Source: Gammaproteobacteria bacterium (lineage in GTDB: Bacteria > Pseudomonadota > Gammaproteobacteria > SZUA-140). Taken from it: a stretch of 64,000 nt of DNA. The stretch covers positions 1-64,000 of the forward strand of contig JADJQS010000012.1 of the NCBI GenBank assembly GCA_016712635.1, read 5' to 3'. The position numbers and the translations under genes were made by a program. Of this stretch, positions 16,702-25,102 are shown one piece after another (positions within the stretch are counted from its first letter, which is position 1; the number at the start of each line of letters is the position of its first letter). The notes below the pieces were generated by a model that had not been told where the DNA came from, did not search any database, and saw nothing but the letters and a program-made list of their open reading frames with translations.

Positions 16702-17892
16702 ATGACTTCGAGTCCATTTTCCATTGCGCGCCTGCCGCGCATCGAGTTCGGAGCGGGAACTGTTTCAAGGCTGCCGGCGATCGTCCGTGGCTACGGGCGA
16801 CAGGTGCTGCTGGTGACGGGCGCGCGTTCGTTTCAGGAAGGTCTGCACTGGGAACGTCTGACGCACGGACTGATGGAGCAGGGCATCGACTGGTGGCACT
16901 GCCGGGTGGAGGGCGAGCCGACGCCTGAGCTGGTCGACGAGGCGGTGCGGCAGTATGCCGGTGAGGGCATTGAGTGCGTGCTAGGCATCGGCGGCGGCAG
17001 CGCGCTGGACGCGGCGAAGGCCATTGCCGGCCTGCTGCACGTACAGCGCTCGGTGATGGACTACCTCGAGGGCGTCGGTCCGGAGCTGAAGTACGAGGGG
17101 CCGGCGGTGCCGTTCATCGCCGTGCCGACTACGGCCGGCACCGGCAGCGAGGCGACCAAGAACGCAGTGCTGAGCCGGTCCGGTCCCGAGGGCTTCAAAA
17201 AGTCTTTCCGCGACGACAGGCTGGTGGCCGAGTACACGGTGGTCGATCCGGAACTGCTTGCCGGTTGTCCGCCGCCGGTCATCGCTGCCAACGGCATGGA
17301 TGCGCTGACGCAATTGCTCGAGTCCTACGTCTCGCTGCGCGCCAATCCGCTGACTGACGCGCTGGCGCTGAGCGGCCTCGCGGCGGTGCGCGACGGATTG
17401 ATCGAATGGTACGAGACCGGCGCGCAGGCCACAGACGCGCAGGCGCGCATGGCCTGTGCCGCGCTGCAGTCCGGCATCACGCTGGCGCAGACCGGCTTGG
17501 GCTCGGTGCACGGCCTGGCCTCGCCGCTGGGGGCTTATTATCCGATCCCGCATGGGGTGGTGTGCGGCACACTGGTCGCTGCGGCCACAGCGGTCAACCT
17601 CGGGGCCATGCAGGCGCGCGAGCCGGGCAACCGCGCTCTGGGCCGCTATGCCGAGGCGGCGGAGGTGCTGCTGGGTCATCGTTTCGCCCGGCGTGAGGAG
17701 GCCTGGGACGCGCTGCTTGCCCTGCTGACGGACTGGACGGAGCGCCTCGGCCTGCCGCGCCTGCGGGAATTCGGGCTGGAGCCGGCCGGTTTCGATCACA
17801 TCGTCGCCAATGCGCGCGGCAGCAGCATGAAGACCAATCCTATCGTGCTGACCGACGCCGAGATCCACCGGATCCTGAAGCAGCGTACATAA
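16702..17892 (+). CDS. iron-containing alcohol dehydrogenase family protein
   Basis: This 396-residue group III dehydrogenase has an N-terminal NAD(P)-binding domain with GIGGGSALDAAKAIAG (about 95-110) and PTTAGTGSEATKNAV. The metal-binding helical domain has GMDALTQLLESY (D200) and GSVHGLASPLGAYYPIPHG (H270, H284). The position normally held by the second metal His in DALTH is Gln204. This variant occurs in some subgroups and may change metal preference or activity. The oxidised or reduced substrate is unknown. It follows the ABM-fold gene and is followed by a large palindrome. Confidence 0.9.
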   Translation: MTSSPFSIARLPRIEFGAGTVSRLPAIVRGYGRQVLLVTGARSFQEGLHWERLTHGLMEQGIDWWHCRVEGEPTPELVDEAVRQYAGEGIECVLGIGGGSALDAAKAIAGLLHVQRSVMDYLEGVGPELKYEGPAVPFIAVPTTAGTGSEATKNAVLSRSGPEGFKKSFRDDRLVAEYTVVDPELLAGCPPPVIAANGMDALTQLLESYVSLRANPLTDALALSGLAAVRDGLIEWYETGAQATDAQARMACAALQSGITLAQTGLGSVHGLASPLGAYYPIPHGVVCGTLVAAATAVNLGAMQAREPGNRALGRYAEAAEVLLGHRFARREEAWDALLALLTDWTERLGLPRLREFGLEPAGFDHIVANARGSSMKTNPIVLTDAEIHRILKQRT

Positions 17893-17894
17893 GG

Positions 17895-17923
17895 ATGGGG
17901 ACAGATTTTAAATCTGTCCCCAT
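17895..17923. repeat. perfect palindrome with GGGGACAGA core (second copy)
   Basis: The arms 17895-17908 and 17910-17923 are a perfect 14-bp inverted repeat around a single central base (ATGGGGACAGATTT / AAATCTGTCCCCAT). It begins three bases after the alcohol dehydrogenase stop, so it can act as a transcript 3' hairpin. It shares the GGGGACAGA...TCTGTCCCC core with 6629-6656, so the pair is a dispersed repeat family. Confidence 0.65.
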
Positions 17924-18022
17924 TCTCGCCGTTGTCAACGTAATTTGCGCCTCATGCGGTTTTCCCGTATCGTACGCAGCCAGTTAGAACAATCCTGCGG
18001 ATGGTTTCGTAACAGGCTGATT

Positions 18023-18661
18023 ATGAGATCGATTCTGGTCCTGAATGCCAAGGGCGGCTGCGGCAAGACCACGCTCGCCACCACCATTGCAAGCTTCTAT
18101 GCCGTCCAGGGTCAGCGGGTCACGCTGGCGGATTTCGATTCGCAGCACTCCAGCTTGGACTGGCTGGCGGCGCGGCCTGAGGACCGGCCGCACATCACCG
18201 GCGTGGCCGCCGATATGGGTACCTTCCGTGTCGAGGCGGACTGCGACTGCCTGGTGATCGATGCACCGGCTGCTGTGCACGGGCGCGCCATCACCGAGCT
18301 GGTGCGGCGCGCCCAGAGTGTCGTCATGCCGGTGCTGCCCTCGCCGCTGGACATGCGCGCGGCGGCACACTTCATCGAGGAGCTGCTCATCGTCGGCAAG
18401 GTCTCGCGCAAGGAAACCAAGGTCGCGGTGGTGGCAAACCGCGTGCGCGAGAACACGCTGATCTACCATACCCTCGAGCGTTTTCTCACCCGGCTGGATA
18501 TTCCCCTGATCGCGACCCTGCGCGACACCCAGAACTACATCCGCGCCGCTGAACGCGGCCTCGGCATCCTCGAGCTTGCGCCATCGCTGGTCGAGCCGGA
18601 CCTGCAGCAGTGGAAATCCCTGACCCGCTGGCTGAACAGCAAACGCAGCCTCCCGGAGTGA
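18023..18661 (+). CDS. orphan ParA/MinD-family ATPase (copy 1)
   Basis: The ATG at 18023 (MRSILVLNAKGGCGKTT) gives 212 residues, because the family's first strand and deviant Walker A (K10-x4-K15) begin there. Walker A' is TLADFDSQHSSLDWLAAR, and CDCLVIDAPAA matches Walker B. The C-terminal LRDTQNYIRAAERGLGILEL is closely echoed in the second ParA at 23691. Family members dimerise on ATP and bind DNA or membrane to position cargo. There is no parB or parS nearby, so this is not a replicon-segregation pair. The stop overlaps the start of the outer-membrane-like gene. Confidence 0.85.
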   Translation: MRSILVLNAKGGCGKTTLATTIASFYAVQGQRVTLADFDSQHSSLDWLAARPEDRPHITGVAADMGTFRVEADCDCLVIDAPAAVHGRAITELVRRAQSVVMPVLPSPLDMRAAAHFIEELLIVGKVSRKETKVAVVANRVRENTLIYHTLERFLTRLDIPLIATLRDTQNYIRAAERGLGILELAPSLVEPDLQQWKSLTRWLNSKRSLPE

Positions 18662-19707
18662 GGCCGCATCCTCCGCAGTCCGCACGGGGCGCATACGACC
18701 CCCGGCTTCAGCGGATCGGGACCGGTATGTGTCTCAGCCTCTTCTTGCTGGCGGGCGCGATGCGTCCGGCCTCCGGGGACGAGTCCCTTCAGCCGTTTCT
18801 GAACGCGAACCAGAATCCGTTCATACAGATCTACAGCCCACCATCTCCCCAGTCCGCACGCCTGGTCCGGCCCGGGACCTGGCGCATCGCGTTGCAGCTT
18901 GATCTGACCAGCAACTCGATCGGAGAAGGCGATTCCATAGAGAGCATCGTCCTTGATGGCGAAACTTACCGGAGCGCCTTGTCCCTGAGTTACGGCGTAA
19001 CCGACCGGCTCGAGGCGGGCATTGTGATCCCGTACATCATGCACCGGCGCGGTGTGTTTGATAATTTCATCGAGGAATGGCACGACACCTTCGGGCTGTC
19101 GAACCGCAAGCGCACCGCCTTCGCGCGCGATCAGATGGACTATGCCTACACCGGACCGGAGGCGTCGCAGCGGCTGGACGAGCCGGCCGAGGGACTGGGG
19201 GATGTCCGCCTTACGCTGGGCTATCCCGTGGCGAGGAGCGAGGGAGCGGGCAGGGATATCGCCCTGCACGCGAGTCTCAAGTTGCCGAACGGAGATGCCG
19301 CAAAATTGCTGGGCAGCGAGGGCACCGATCTCGCCCTTCAGCTGAGTGCGGTGGACAGCCGCGTTCTGGGCAGATGGGATGCAACGCTGTTCTGGTCCCT
19401 GGGGGTGCTGCGCCTCGGTGAAGGCGAGGTGCTCGAAACTCTCCGGCGCGACTACGTCGCGATCGGAACGCTGGGGCTGGGGCGCCCGGTGACCGGAAGG
19501 ATCTCTCTCAAGATGCAGCTCGACGGCCATTCCTCCTTTTATGACAGCGACCTGGCGGCGCTTGGGTCCAATACCGTTCAGTTGACCGTGGGCGGGGAGA
19601 TCGATCTGCCCGGGATGGCGACCTTAGACCTGGGTCTCGTGGAGAACCTGTTTACGGATACGACGCCTGATCTGGTCTTTCATCTGGCGTGGAGAACGTT
19701 AATATAA
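18658..19707 (+). CDS. DUF3187-like predicted outer-membrane protein
   Basis: I chose the GTG at 18658, which overlaps the ParA stop (GTGA). It gives a basic N-region before the hydrophobic MCLSLFLLAGAMRPASG signal core. An ATG at 18727 would give a signal peptide without positive charge. The mature protein is rich in alternating beta strands and carries the family features NPFIQIYSPPSP, LDGETYRSALSLSYGVTDRLE and PYIMHRRGVFDNFIEEWH followed by FGL. It looks like a beta barrel, with a C terminus ending in an aromatic-containing strand (VFHLAWRTLI). Its function is unknown. It is co-transcribed with the ParA and with the DUF3943-like gene. Confidence 0.7.
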   Translation: MRPHPPQSARGAYDPRLQRIGTGMCLSLFLLAGAMRPASGDESLQPFLNANQNPFIQIYSPPSPQSARLVRPGTWRIALQLDLTSNSIGEGDSIESIVLDGETYRSALSLSYGVTDRLEAGIVIPYIMHRRGVFDNFIEEWHDTFGLSNRKRTAFARDQMDYAYTGPEASQRLDEPAEGLGDVRLTLGYPVARSEGAGRDIALHASLKLPNGDAAKLLGSEGTDLALQLSAVDSRVLGRWDATLFWSLGVLRLGEGEVLETLRRDYVAIGTLGLGRPVTGRISLKMQLDGHSSFYDSDLAALGSNTVQLTVGGEIDLPGMATLDLGLVENLFTDTTPDLVFHLAWRTLI

Positions 19708-19734
19708 TGGCCGATGATTGGTACGGATGAGTAC

Positions 19735-20619
19735 ATGCGGATATTACGTTTAGACGGTTTCCTGTTCGGTGTGCTGATGTTTATGCTCGCCCACGGACAG
19801 GTTTCCGCCGCCGGCTCACCGGCTGCAACCGGGGGGTTCACCTACAATGCCTCGCTGATCGATCAGGTCGCCGCGTTTCCCGATAAACCGGGCGGGCTCG
19901 GCCTCCGGGCGGGACGCAATGATCTCGCACTGTCGCTGGAGCCTGGCAGGAAAGAGCGAGAGGCGCGCGACTGGGACGGACTCAAGGAAGATACCCTGTA
20001 CTTCGGCTTCACGCAGATGGCCGTGATCGGCCTGCTGTACGTCAGTCCGAAGAGCATCTCCGGCTGGTCCGCGGAAAAAAAGGACGAGTACAGCTTCGAG
20101 AAATGGAGGACCAACATCCGCCACGTCGTGTGGGACACCGATCGGTGGTGGATCAATTATGGCCTTCATCCCTACTGGGGCGGCTCCTACTACGTCCGCG
20201 CCGCAGAGCGCGGTTACGGGCCGGCCCCGTCATTCTGGTATTCGTTCATGCTGTCGACCATCTACGAGTTCGGGGCCGAGGCGCTGTTCGAGCAGCCTTC
20301 CATCCAGGACCTGGTATTCACTCCCGGGCTGGGATTTTTCGTGGGTCGCTATTTCATGTCTGTGCGCGAAGGGCTCAAATTCCGCGCGCTGAACGGCGAG
20401 GCGCTGTCCGGGACCGATCGGGCCAAGCTCTTTTTCACCGATCCGCTCGGTTCGGTCAACAGCAGGATCAACAGCGCGCTTGGACGCCAGGCCTCCTTCA
20501 CGCTGGTGCCCGCCGTGATGGTCGCCGACACGGCTCCGCGGGCGCAGGCGGACGATGCGCTTGCCGGCGCACAGTCCGGGGACGTGTATTCCGGCATGCG
20601 CCTGCACCTTACCTGGTGA
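19735..20619 (+). CDS. DUF3943-like envelope protein
   Basis: From the ATG at 19735 the product is 294 residues with a signal peptide (MRILRLDGFLFGVLMFMLAHG, cut near VSAAG). The core matches DUF3943: WWINYGLHPYWGGSYYVRAA, then a hydrophobic stretch, IYEFGAEALFEQPSIQDLVF and TPGLGFFVGRYFM. It probably lies in the periplasm or outer membrane. It follows the DUF3187-like gene by 27 bp, so the two may act together. Activity is unknown. Confidence 0.7.
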   Translation: MRILRLDGFLFGVLMFMLAHGQVSAAGSPAATGGFTYNASLIDQVAAFPDKPGGLGLRAGRNDLALSLEPGRKEREARDWDGLKEDTLYFGFTQMAVIGLLYVSPKSISGWSAEKKDEYSFEKWRTNIRHVVWDTDRWWINYGLHPYWGGSYYVRAAERGYGPAPSFWYSFMLSTIYEFGAEALFEQPSIQDLVFTPGLGFFVGRYFMSVREGLKFRALNGEALSGTDRAKLFFTDPLGSVNSRINSALGRQASFTLVPAVMVADTAPRAQADDALAGAQSGDVYSGMRLHLTW

Positions 20620-20693
20620 TCCGCACGGCGTGACCCGCCGTCAGGTTTGGTGTATGGTAAACGGGACGTACCTGCAACCATGGGGTTCCCCGC

Positions 20694-21239
20694 ATGAGCG
20701 GACGCGAGCGTACCATCTTGGCGGTTTTCCTGGCGTGTTTCATGGGGGGAGCGTATGCGGGTGAACTCGTGCCGGGCCAGCCCGCCCCCCGGTTCCAGCT
20801 TCCCGATCAGGACGGCACTGTGCACAGGCTGTCCGATTATCAGGGGCGCTGGCTGGTCCTCTACTTCTATCCCAAGAACGATACTCCGGGTTGTACCGAG
20901 GAGGCCTGCCGCTTCCGCGACGATATCCTGCATCTCAGGGAAATGGGGGCGCAGGTGCTGGGGGCGAGCCTGGACAACCAGGAATCGCACGCCGAGTTCG
21001 CCAGGAAATTCAGCCTCCAATTTCCGCTGCTGGCTGATATCGACGGCAAGGTGGCGGCGTCCTACGGTTCCCTGCGCAATCTCGGTATCATGAAGCTCGC
21101 CCACCGCCACACCTTCATCATCGATCCGGATGGGCGGATCGCAAAGATCTATCGCAAGGTGTCGCCCAAGACACACAGTGCGCAGGTCATCGACGACCTG
21201 AAGGAACTGCAGCGAGGATATGCGGCGGCGTCCGGCTGA
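20694..21239 (+). CDS. periplasmic peroxiredoxin (AhpC/TSA, BCP-like)
   Basis: This 181-residue protein has an N-terminal signal peptide (TILAVFLACFMGGAYAG) and a thioredoxin-fold peroxiredoxin domain. The peroxidatic Cys67 lies in FYPKNDTPGCTEEAC, and Cys72 five residues later fits the BCP-type (atypical 2-Cys) arrangement. The family reduces peroxides with thiols. Export is unusual for BCP and suggests defence of the periplasm. It is followed after 12 bp by an amidohydrolase gene. Confidence 0.9.
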   Translation: MSGRERTILAVFLACFMGGAYAGELVPGQPAPRFQLPDQDGTVHRLSDYQGRWLVLYFYPKNDTPGCTEEACRFRDDILHLREMGAQVLGASLDNQESHAEFARKFSLQFPLLADIDGKVAASYGSLRNLGIMKLAHRHTFIIDPDGRIAKIYRKVSPKTHSAQVIDDLKELQRGYAAASG

Positions 21240-21251
21240 TCCGCCGAAACC

Positions 21252-22208
21252 ATGACTGCAGATGTCGCGGTTTATGCCGGCGAGGCGCTTGCGCGTTATT
21301 CCTTCGGCCATGCGCATCCCTTCGGTCCATATCGCCACGCGGCGTTTATCACTGAATTCGAGCGTCGCGGCTATGCCAGCCGGGTCGATCTGCGCGAGCC
21401 GGCGCAGGCCGACCAGGACAGCATCGAGCTGTTCCACACCCGCGACTATGTGGAACGGGTCAGGAGACAATCGGCGCTTGGGCGGGGATTTCTCGATTGG
21501 GGCGATACACCGGCGTTCCCCGGCGTGTACGAGGCGGCAGCCACCGTGGCGGGCACCACGCTCGCCGCGCTCGGGCATATCCTGTCCGGCCATTGCCGGC
21601 GCGCCTTCGTACCCATCGCGGGACTGCATCATGCCCGTCGCGACGAGGCCGCAGGATTCTGCGTTTTCAACGACTGCGGTATCGCTATCGAGGCTCTGCG
21701 CCGACACCATGGAGTTCAACGCGTGGCCTATGTGGACATCGATGCCCATCACGGCGATGGCGTCTTCTACGCGTTTGAGGATGATCCGGACCTGATCTTC
21801 GCCGATATCCACGAGGACGGCCGCTATCTCTATCCCGGTACGGGGCGCGCGGACGAGCGCGGATCCGGTGCCGCGGTCGGTGCCAAGCTCAATCTGCCGA
21901 TGCCGGCAGGCGCGACGGACTGCGACTTCATGGCGGCGTGGGAGACCGTTGAAGCATTTATCAGCCAGGCCAGGCCGGAATTTATCCTGTTCCAGTGCGG
22001 CGCTGACAGCCTGGAGGGAGATCCCATCACCCATCTTGCATATACCGCCGCCGCGCACGCACATGCCGCGCGCCGGCTGTGCGCGATCGCTGACAGATAT
22101 TGCGCAGGCAGGATCCTTGCCATGGGCGGAGGGGGCTACAATCCCGGGAACATCGCGCAGGCGTGGAATGCCGTCGTAGAACAGTTCATAGCAGCATCCA
22201 TTCCGTGA
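21252..22208 (+). CDS. histone deacetylase-family amidohydrolase
   Basis: This 318-residue arginase/deacetylase-fold protein has PIAGLHHARRDEAAGFCVFN with the paired active-site His. It also has VAYVDIDAHHGDGVFYAFED with the zinc ligands Asp/His, and GGGGYNPGNIAQAW near the C terminus with the final metal Asp region preceding it. Bacterial relatives act on acetylpolyamines, acetoin-related targets or acetylated proteins. The substrate here is unknown. No signal peptide is present. It is in the same direction as the peroxiredoxin gene and ends at a strong hairpin. Confidence 0.88.
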   Translation: MTADVAVYAGEALARYSFGHAHPFGPYRHAAFITEFERRGYASRVDLREPAQADQDSIELFHTRDYVERVRRQSALGRGFLDWGDTPAFPGVYEAAATVAGTTLAALGHILSGHCRRAFVPIAGLHHARRDEAAGFCVFNDCGIAIEALRRHHGVQRVAYVDIDAHHGDGVFYAFEDDPDLIFADIHEDGRYLYPGTGRADERGSGAAVGAKLNLPMPAGATDCDFMAAWETVEAFISQARPEFILFQCGADSLEGDPITHLAYTAAAHAHAARRLCAIADRYCAGRILAMGGGGYNPGNIAQAWNAVVEQFIAASIP

Positions 22209-22210
22209 GC

Positions 22211-22238
22211 CGGGATCGTCAATGCTCCGACGATCCCG
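22211..22238 (+). terminator. strong hairpin after the amidohydrolase gene
   Basis: The arms CGGGATCGTC (22211-22220) and GACGATCCCG (22229-22238) are perfectly complementary over ten bases with an eight-base loop. The structure begins two bases after the stop codon. It lacks a run of T, so it may be a transcript-stabilising or Rho-assisted end rather than a classical intrinsic terminator. Confidence 0.5.
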
Positions 22239-22334
22239 AACGGTGACAATAAGCACATGGAAACATTCAGAATCCCGGGGCATGGTCGATAAACCTGGGG
22301 AGATTGGAGAAGCATTGGAGTCAGCAGGTCAACA

Positions 22335-22703
22335 ATGAAAATACGTTATTTCCCCAGCAAGGGTGAGGAACCCATCGTGATCAATGTGTCGACGGATTTT
22401 AACGAGGCGATCCCTCAGTGGGATGTGGCGATCGAGGCGCTGGTCCGGGAGGAGTTCCAAAAGCTGCGTCGATCCCTGACTGTAGAGGATTTCCAGAGAC
22501 TGGCGCAACAGTATGCGATCAGGTTCGACGATATGATGGCCACCGCCTTCGAACTGGTTTTCCGGGGGAAGTGGATTTATCAGGATGAACAGGGCGGTGT
22601 CCGACGCCTGACGCGCGAGGAGATCGATCGAGCGAGCGTGAGCGGCCGGCTGCAAAGGAATGACGTGGATCGATTCACCGGCGGCTGGCGTCCGGTGGAT
22701 TGA
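22335..22703 (+). CDS. conserved hypothetical protein (122 aa)
   Basis: The protein starts MKIRYFPSKGEEPIVINVST after an AGG ribosome site. It is a mixed alpha/beta soluble protein with a long helical middle (EALVREEFQKLRRSLTVEDF) and a C-terminal WIYQDEQGGVRRLTREEID. It has no signal peptide, cysteine cluster or recognisable catalytic motif. Its stop lies shortly before the next gene, and both lie between the two ParA genes. I cannot assign a function. Confidence 0.55.
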   Translation: MKIRYFPSKGEEPIVINVSTDFNEAIPQWDVAIEALVREEFQKLRRSLTVEDFQRLAQQYAIRFDDMMATAFELVFRGKWIYQDEQGGVRRLTREEIDRASVSGRLQRNDVDRFTGGWRPVD

Positions 22704-22750
22704 GGCCGGGGCCGGGAGCGCCGGTTCACGACTGCACATGGGTGGTGCGT

Positions 22751-23458
22751 ATGGACCCTCTGGAATATGACATCGTTTATTCCGGCGCCCTGGTGGCGGG
22801 TCGGGACCCGGCCCAGGCCAAGTCTGAACTCGCGCGGCTGTTCAAGACTGATGCCACCGGCGTCGAGCGTCTGTTCAGCGGTCAGACGGTAATCATCAAG
22901 AAGGCGGTCGATCGGCAAACCGCGGAGAAATACCGGACCGTCATGCTCAAAGCCGGCGCCGTGTGCGAGATCCGGGCCCGCACGGAGGCGCCTAAGGATG
23001 CAGTTGCCGCGCCGGCGGGAAGTTCCACCGGCCGGATCACGATCGCACCGGCGGGCGAAATCCTATCCACACCGCGGACAGTCTCCTCGCCTGCTTACGA
23101 TTTCGCCCACATGAGTGTGGCTGCGGCGGGTGCGGACATCCTTGATGATGGTGGCACCGTCGTCGCAGCGCCGCTCTACGACCTGTCCGCATTGAGCATG
23201 GCCCCGGCGGGAATCGACCTGATCGAGCAGAGGCGCGTAGCCCCGGCGCCCCTGCCCGATTTCAGTGGAATGAACATAGCCGATGCAGGCGTCGATCTCG
23301 ACACCCGCGCTCCGCCGGCCGCCGCGGCGCAACCTGACATCAGTGGCATCGCGCTCGCGCCGGCAGGAACCATGATGCTCCGTCCTGGCGAGATAAAGAC
23401 GTCACCGGCGGCGCCGGATATCTCGGCTCTTGATCTGTCTCTCGAGCGAACGCGTTAA
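22751..23458 (+). CDS. protein with N-terminal small domain and five 26-27-residue repeats
   Basis: The ATG at 22751 (MDPLEYDIVYSGALVAGRD) gives 235 residues. Residues 1-75 resemble the small domain often found at the N terminus of DUF805 or rhomboid proteins: YDIVYSG, KSELARLFK, ERLFSGQTVIIKKAVD and KAGAVCEI. The rest is five imperfect repeats of 26-27 residues (about 95-121, 122-148, 149-174, 175-200, 201-227). Each has an A-x-AG turn, a variable hydrophilic stretch, then P..D-[FLI]-S-[AG]-hydrophobic. There is no signal peptide and no membrane helix, so the usual membrane partner domain has been replaced by the repeat. The function is unknown. It lies 232 bp before the second ParA gene. 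Confidence 0.65.
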   Translation: MDPLEYDIVYSGALVAGRDPAQAKSELARLFKTDATGVERLFSGQTVIIKKAVDRQTAEKYRTVMLKAGAVCEIRARTEAPKDAVAAPAGSSTGRITIAPAGEILSTPRTVSSPAYDFAHMSVAAAGADILDDGGTVVAAPLYDLSALSMAPAGIDLIEQRRVAPAPLPDFSGMNIADAGVDLDTRAPPAAAAQPDISGIALAPAGTMMLRPGEIKTSPAAPDISALDLSLERTR

Positions 23459-23690
23459 CCTGCAGCGTCAGCAAGCAGGCGTTCGTTCCTGTTCGCCTGA
23501 AATCTGTCCTTCCGTGGGATTTGAGTCACGAGATGCGCCGGCGACTTCAATATTCGCACAGCAGTGCCGCTAATGTGACGAGGGGCACGGTCGGGTGTGA
23601 GGTTTCATGCACAATGGTGGACGAAACGGCTTGACCGCTGTGAGTCGATGTGAAATCGAGTGACAATCCACGGATTCTGGGTCTGGTAGC

Positions 23691-24398
23691 ATGCAAACGA
23701 TCCTGGTGATCAATTCCAAAGGCGGGTGCGGGAAATCGACAATTTCCGCCAACCTCGCCAGTTACTACGCGGCCAGCGGCGCCAAGACGGCGATGATCGA
23801 TTATGATCCCCAAGGGTCAGCCATGCACTGGCTGAGCGCACGGCCGGCGCATCTGCCCCATATTCATGGAATCCACGCCTGCAAGCCCAGGAACGGCCTG
23901 ACGCGCGTCTGGCAGATGACCGTACCACCGGGAACCGAGTGTGTGGTCATCGACGCACCGGCCGGCGTTACGGGTACGAAATTCCAGGAAATGATCAATC
24001 GGGCAGACGCGATCGTGGTTCCGGTGACGCCTTCATCCATCGACATTCATGCCACCTCGGCCTTCGTCCGTGACCTTCTGCTGATAGGCCGGATCAGGCG
24101 TGCCGGGATCCGTGTCTGCGTGGTCGCCAACCGGGTGCGGCGTCATGCGCCGCAGTACGAACCTCTCAAGAGATTCCTCGCCAGCCTCGGGATCCCGTTC
24201 GTGACCTCGCTTGCCGATTCGGACAACTATATCGCCGCGGCCGAATCCGGCATGGGCATCCATGAGTTGGACAGGGATGAGACATCATACGAGCGCGAGC
24301 AGTGGCAGCCCCTGCTGAAATGGCTGTCCGCGCCAGACCAGGGAGAAGGGGGCGGAGAGGGGCGTCCGCGCCTCAATCTGGTATCGCTGTCGCGTTGA
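23691..24398 (+). CDS. orphan ParA/MinD-family ATPase (copy 2)
   Basis: This 235-residue protein has the deviant Walker A INSKGGCGKST, Walker A' AMIDYDPQGSAMHWLSAR and Walker B CVVIDAPAG. The C-terminal SLADSDNYIAAAESGMGIHEL is nearly the same motif as in the ParA at 18023. The two are therefore paralogues or a recent family expansion. A short acidic/Gly-rich tail (GEGGGEGRPRLNLVSLSR) is unique to this copy. There is no ParB partner. Both ParA genes bracket the envelope and repeat-protein block. Confidence 0.85.
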   Translation: MQTILVINSKGGCGKSTISANLASYYAASGAKTAMIDYDPQGSAMHWLSARPAHLPHIHGIHACKPRNGLTRVWQMTVPPGTECVVIDAPAGVTGTKFQEMINRADAIVVPVTPSSIDIHATSAFVRDLLLIGRIRRAGIRVCVVANRVRRHAPQYEPLKRFLASLGIPFVTSLADSDNYIAAAESGMGIHELDRDETSYEREQWQPLLKWLSAPDQGEGGGEGRPRLNLVSLSR

Positions 24399-24436
24399 GA
24401 TTATCCCGCGCGGCAGACATTCTTCAATTTCGCCGG

Positions 24437-24715
24437 TTAATCGGTAAATTCAACGTCACCAAGCAGCTCGTACAGCGACTGCCTGTCCGGCGCGAAACTT
24501 TCGTCGTTTTCCATGTCGAAGGGGAGCAGAGCTGAAACCGGAGGGGAGGAGGGTGCGGGTTTGATATCGAGCCAGGCCTCCTGATCCAGCTCTTCCAGGT
24601 CGCCGTCGTCATACTGGACTTCTATCGTCTCAGCATCAAGAGAAACAACCTCGAACAAGCGACCCGAGGGAGTGCGGTACCAGTTTCCGACATCCACGCT
24701 ATATGTTATCGCCAT
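24437..24715 (-). CDS. small acidic conserved protein (DUF6763-like)
   Basis: This 92-residue soluble protein starts MAITYSVDVGNWYRTPSGRLFEVVSLD after AGAGGA spaced seven bases from the ATG. A Tudor/SH3-like N-terminal beta region (FEVVSLDAETIEVQYDDGDLEELD) is followed by a low-complexity acidic tail. The pattern resembles a small gammaproteobacterial family I know as DUF6763; this name is from memory and moderately sure. Its function is unknown. It is convergent with the second ParA gene and downstream of csrA on the same strand. Confidence 0.65.
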   Translation of the reverse strand: MAITYSVDVGNWYRTPSGRLFEVVSLDAETIEVQYDDGDLEELDQEAWLDIKPAPSSPPVSALLPFDMENDESFAPDRQSLYELLGDVEFTD

Positions 24716-24793
24716 CGCGGATTCCTCTGAATTGTGTTTATCGGTTTACAGTCTCCCTGTCATCAGGCGCGCATCCGTGCCGGTGTGCGGCGA

Positions 24794-24988
24794 TCAACTG
24801 CGATTGGCCGCTTTATCGGTGGTGCCTTCCTGCTGTATGCGTTCGTAGACTTCCTTTCGATGTACCGTGATATGCTGCGGCGCCTGTATGCCGATGCGTG
24901 CCTGGCTGTTGCGAACGGAACAGACGGTAATGGTGATATTGTCCCCGATTACCAGGGTTTCGCCGACTCTCCGAGTCAGTATCAGCAT
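24794..24988 (-). CDS. csrA: carbon storage regulator CsrA
   Basis: This 64-residue RNA-binding dimer has the full CsrA sequence pattern: MLILTRRVGETLVIGDNITI with the key Arg/Leu4 region, then QARIGIQAP and HRKEVYERIQ with the RNA-contact Arg44-equivalent. It binds GGA motifs in mRNA leaders to block or stabilise translation. GAGGAGGGG precedes the ATG. A two-component system lies just upstream and shares a putative operator with the csrA control region. It is separated from the neighbouring acidic-protein gene by 78 bp, so it may be co-transcribed with it. Confidence 0.96.
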   Translation of the reverse strand: MLILTRRVGETLVIGDNITITVCSVRNSQARIGIQAPQHITVHRKEVYERIQQEGTTDKAANRS

Positions 24989-25102
24989 GATGCCCCTCCT
25001 CGTGTTTTGTGTTGATGTAATTTGGCAATGCTCAGTTCGGCTACTGCTCCATCACCGTTCGCACGTAAAGCGCCGGTGTTTTTGTCGTTGTTAACAATTC
25101 GC

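Noticed and set aside
20349..22283. 644-codon reverse frame opposite the DUF3943-like, peroxiredoxin and amidohydrolase genes
   Set aside because: It spans three clear plus-strand genes and shows no domain; a compositional artefact.
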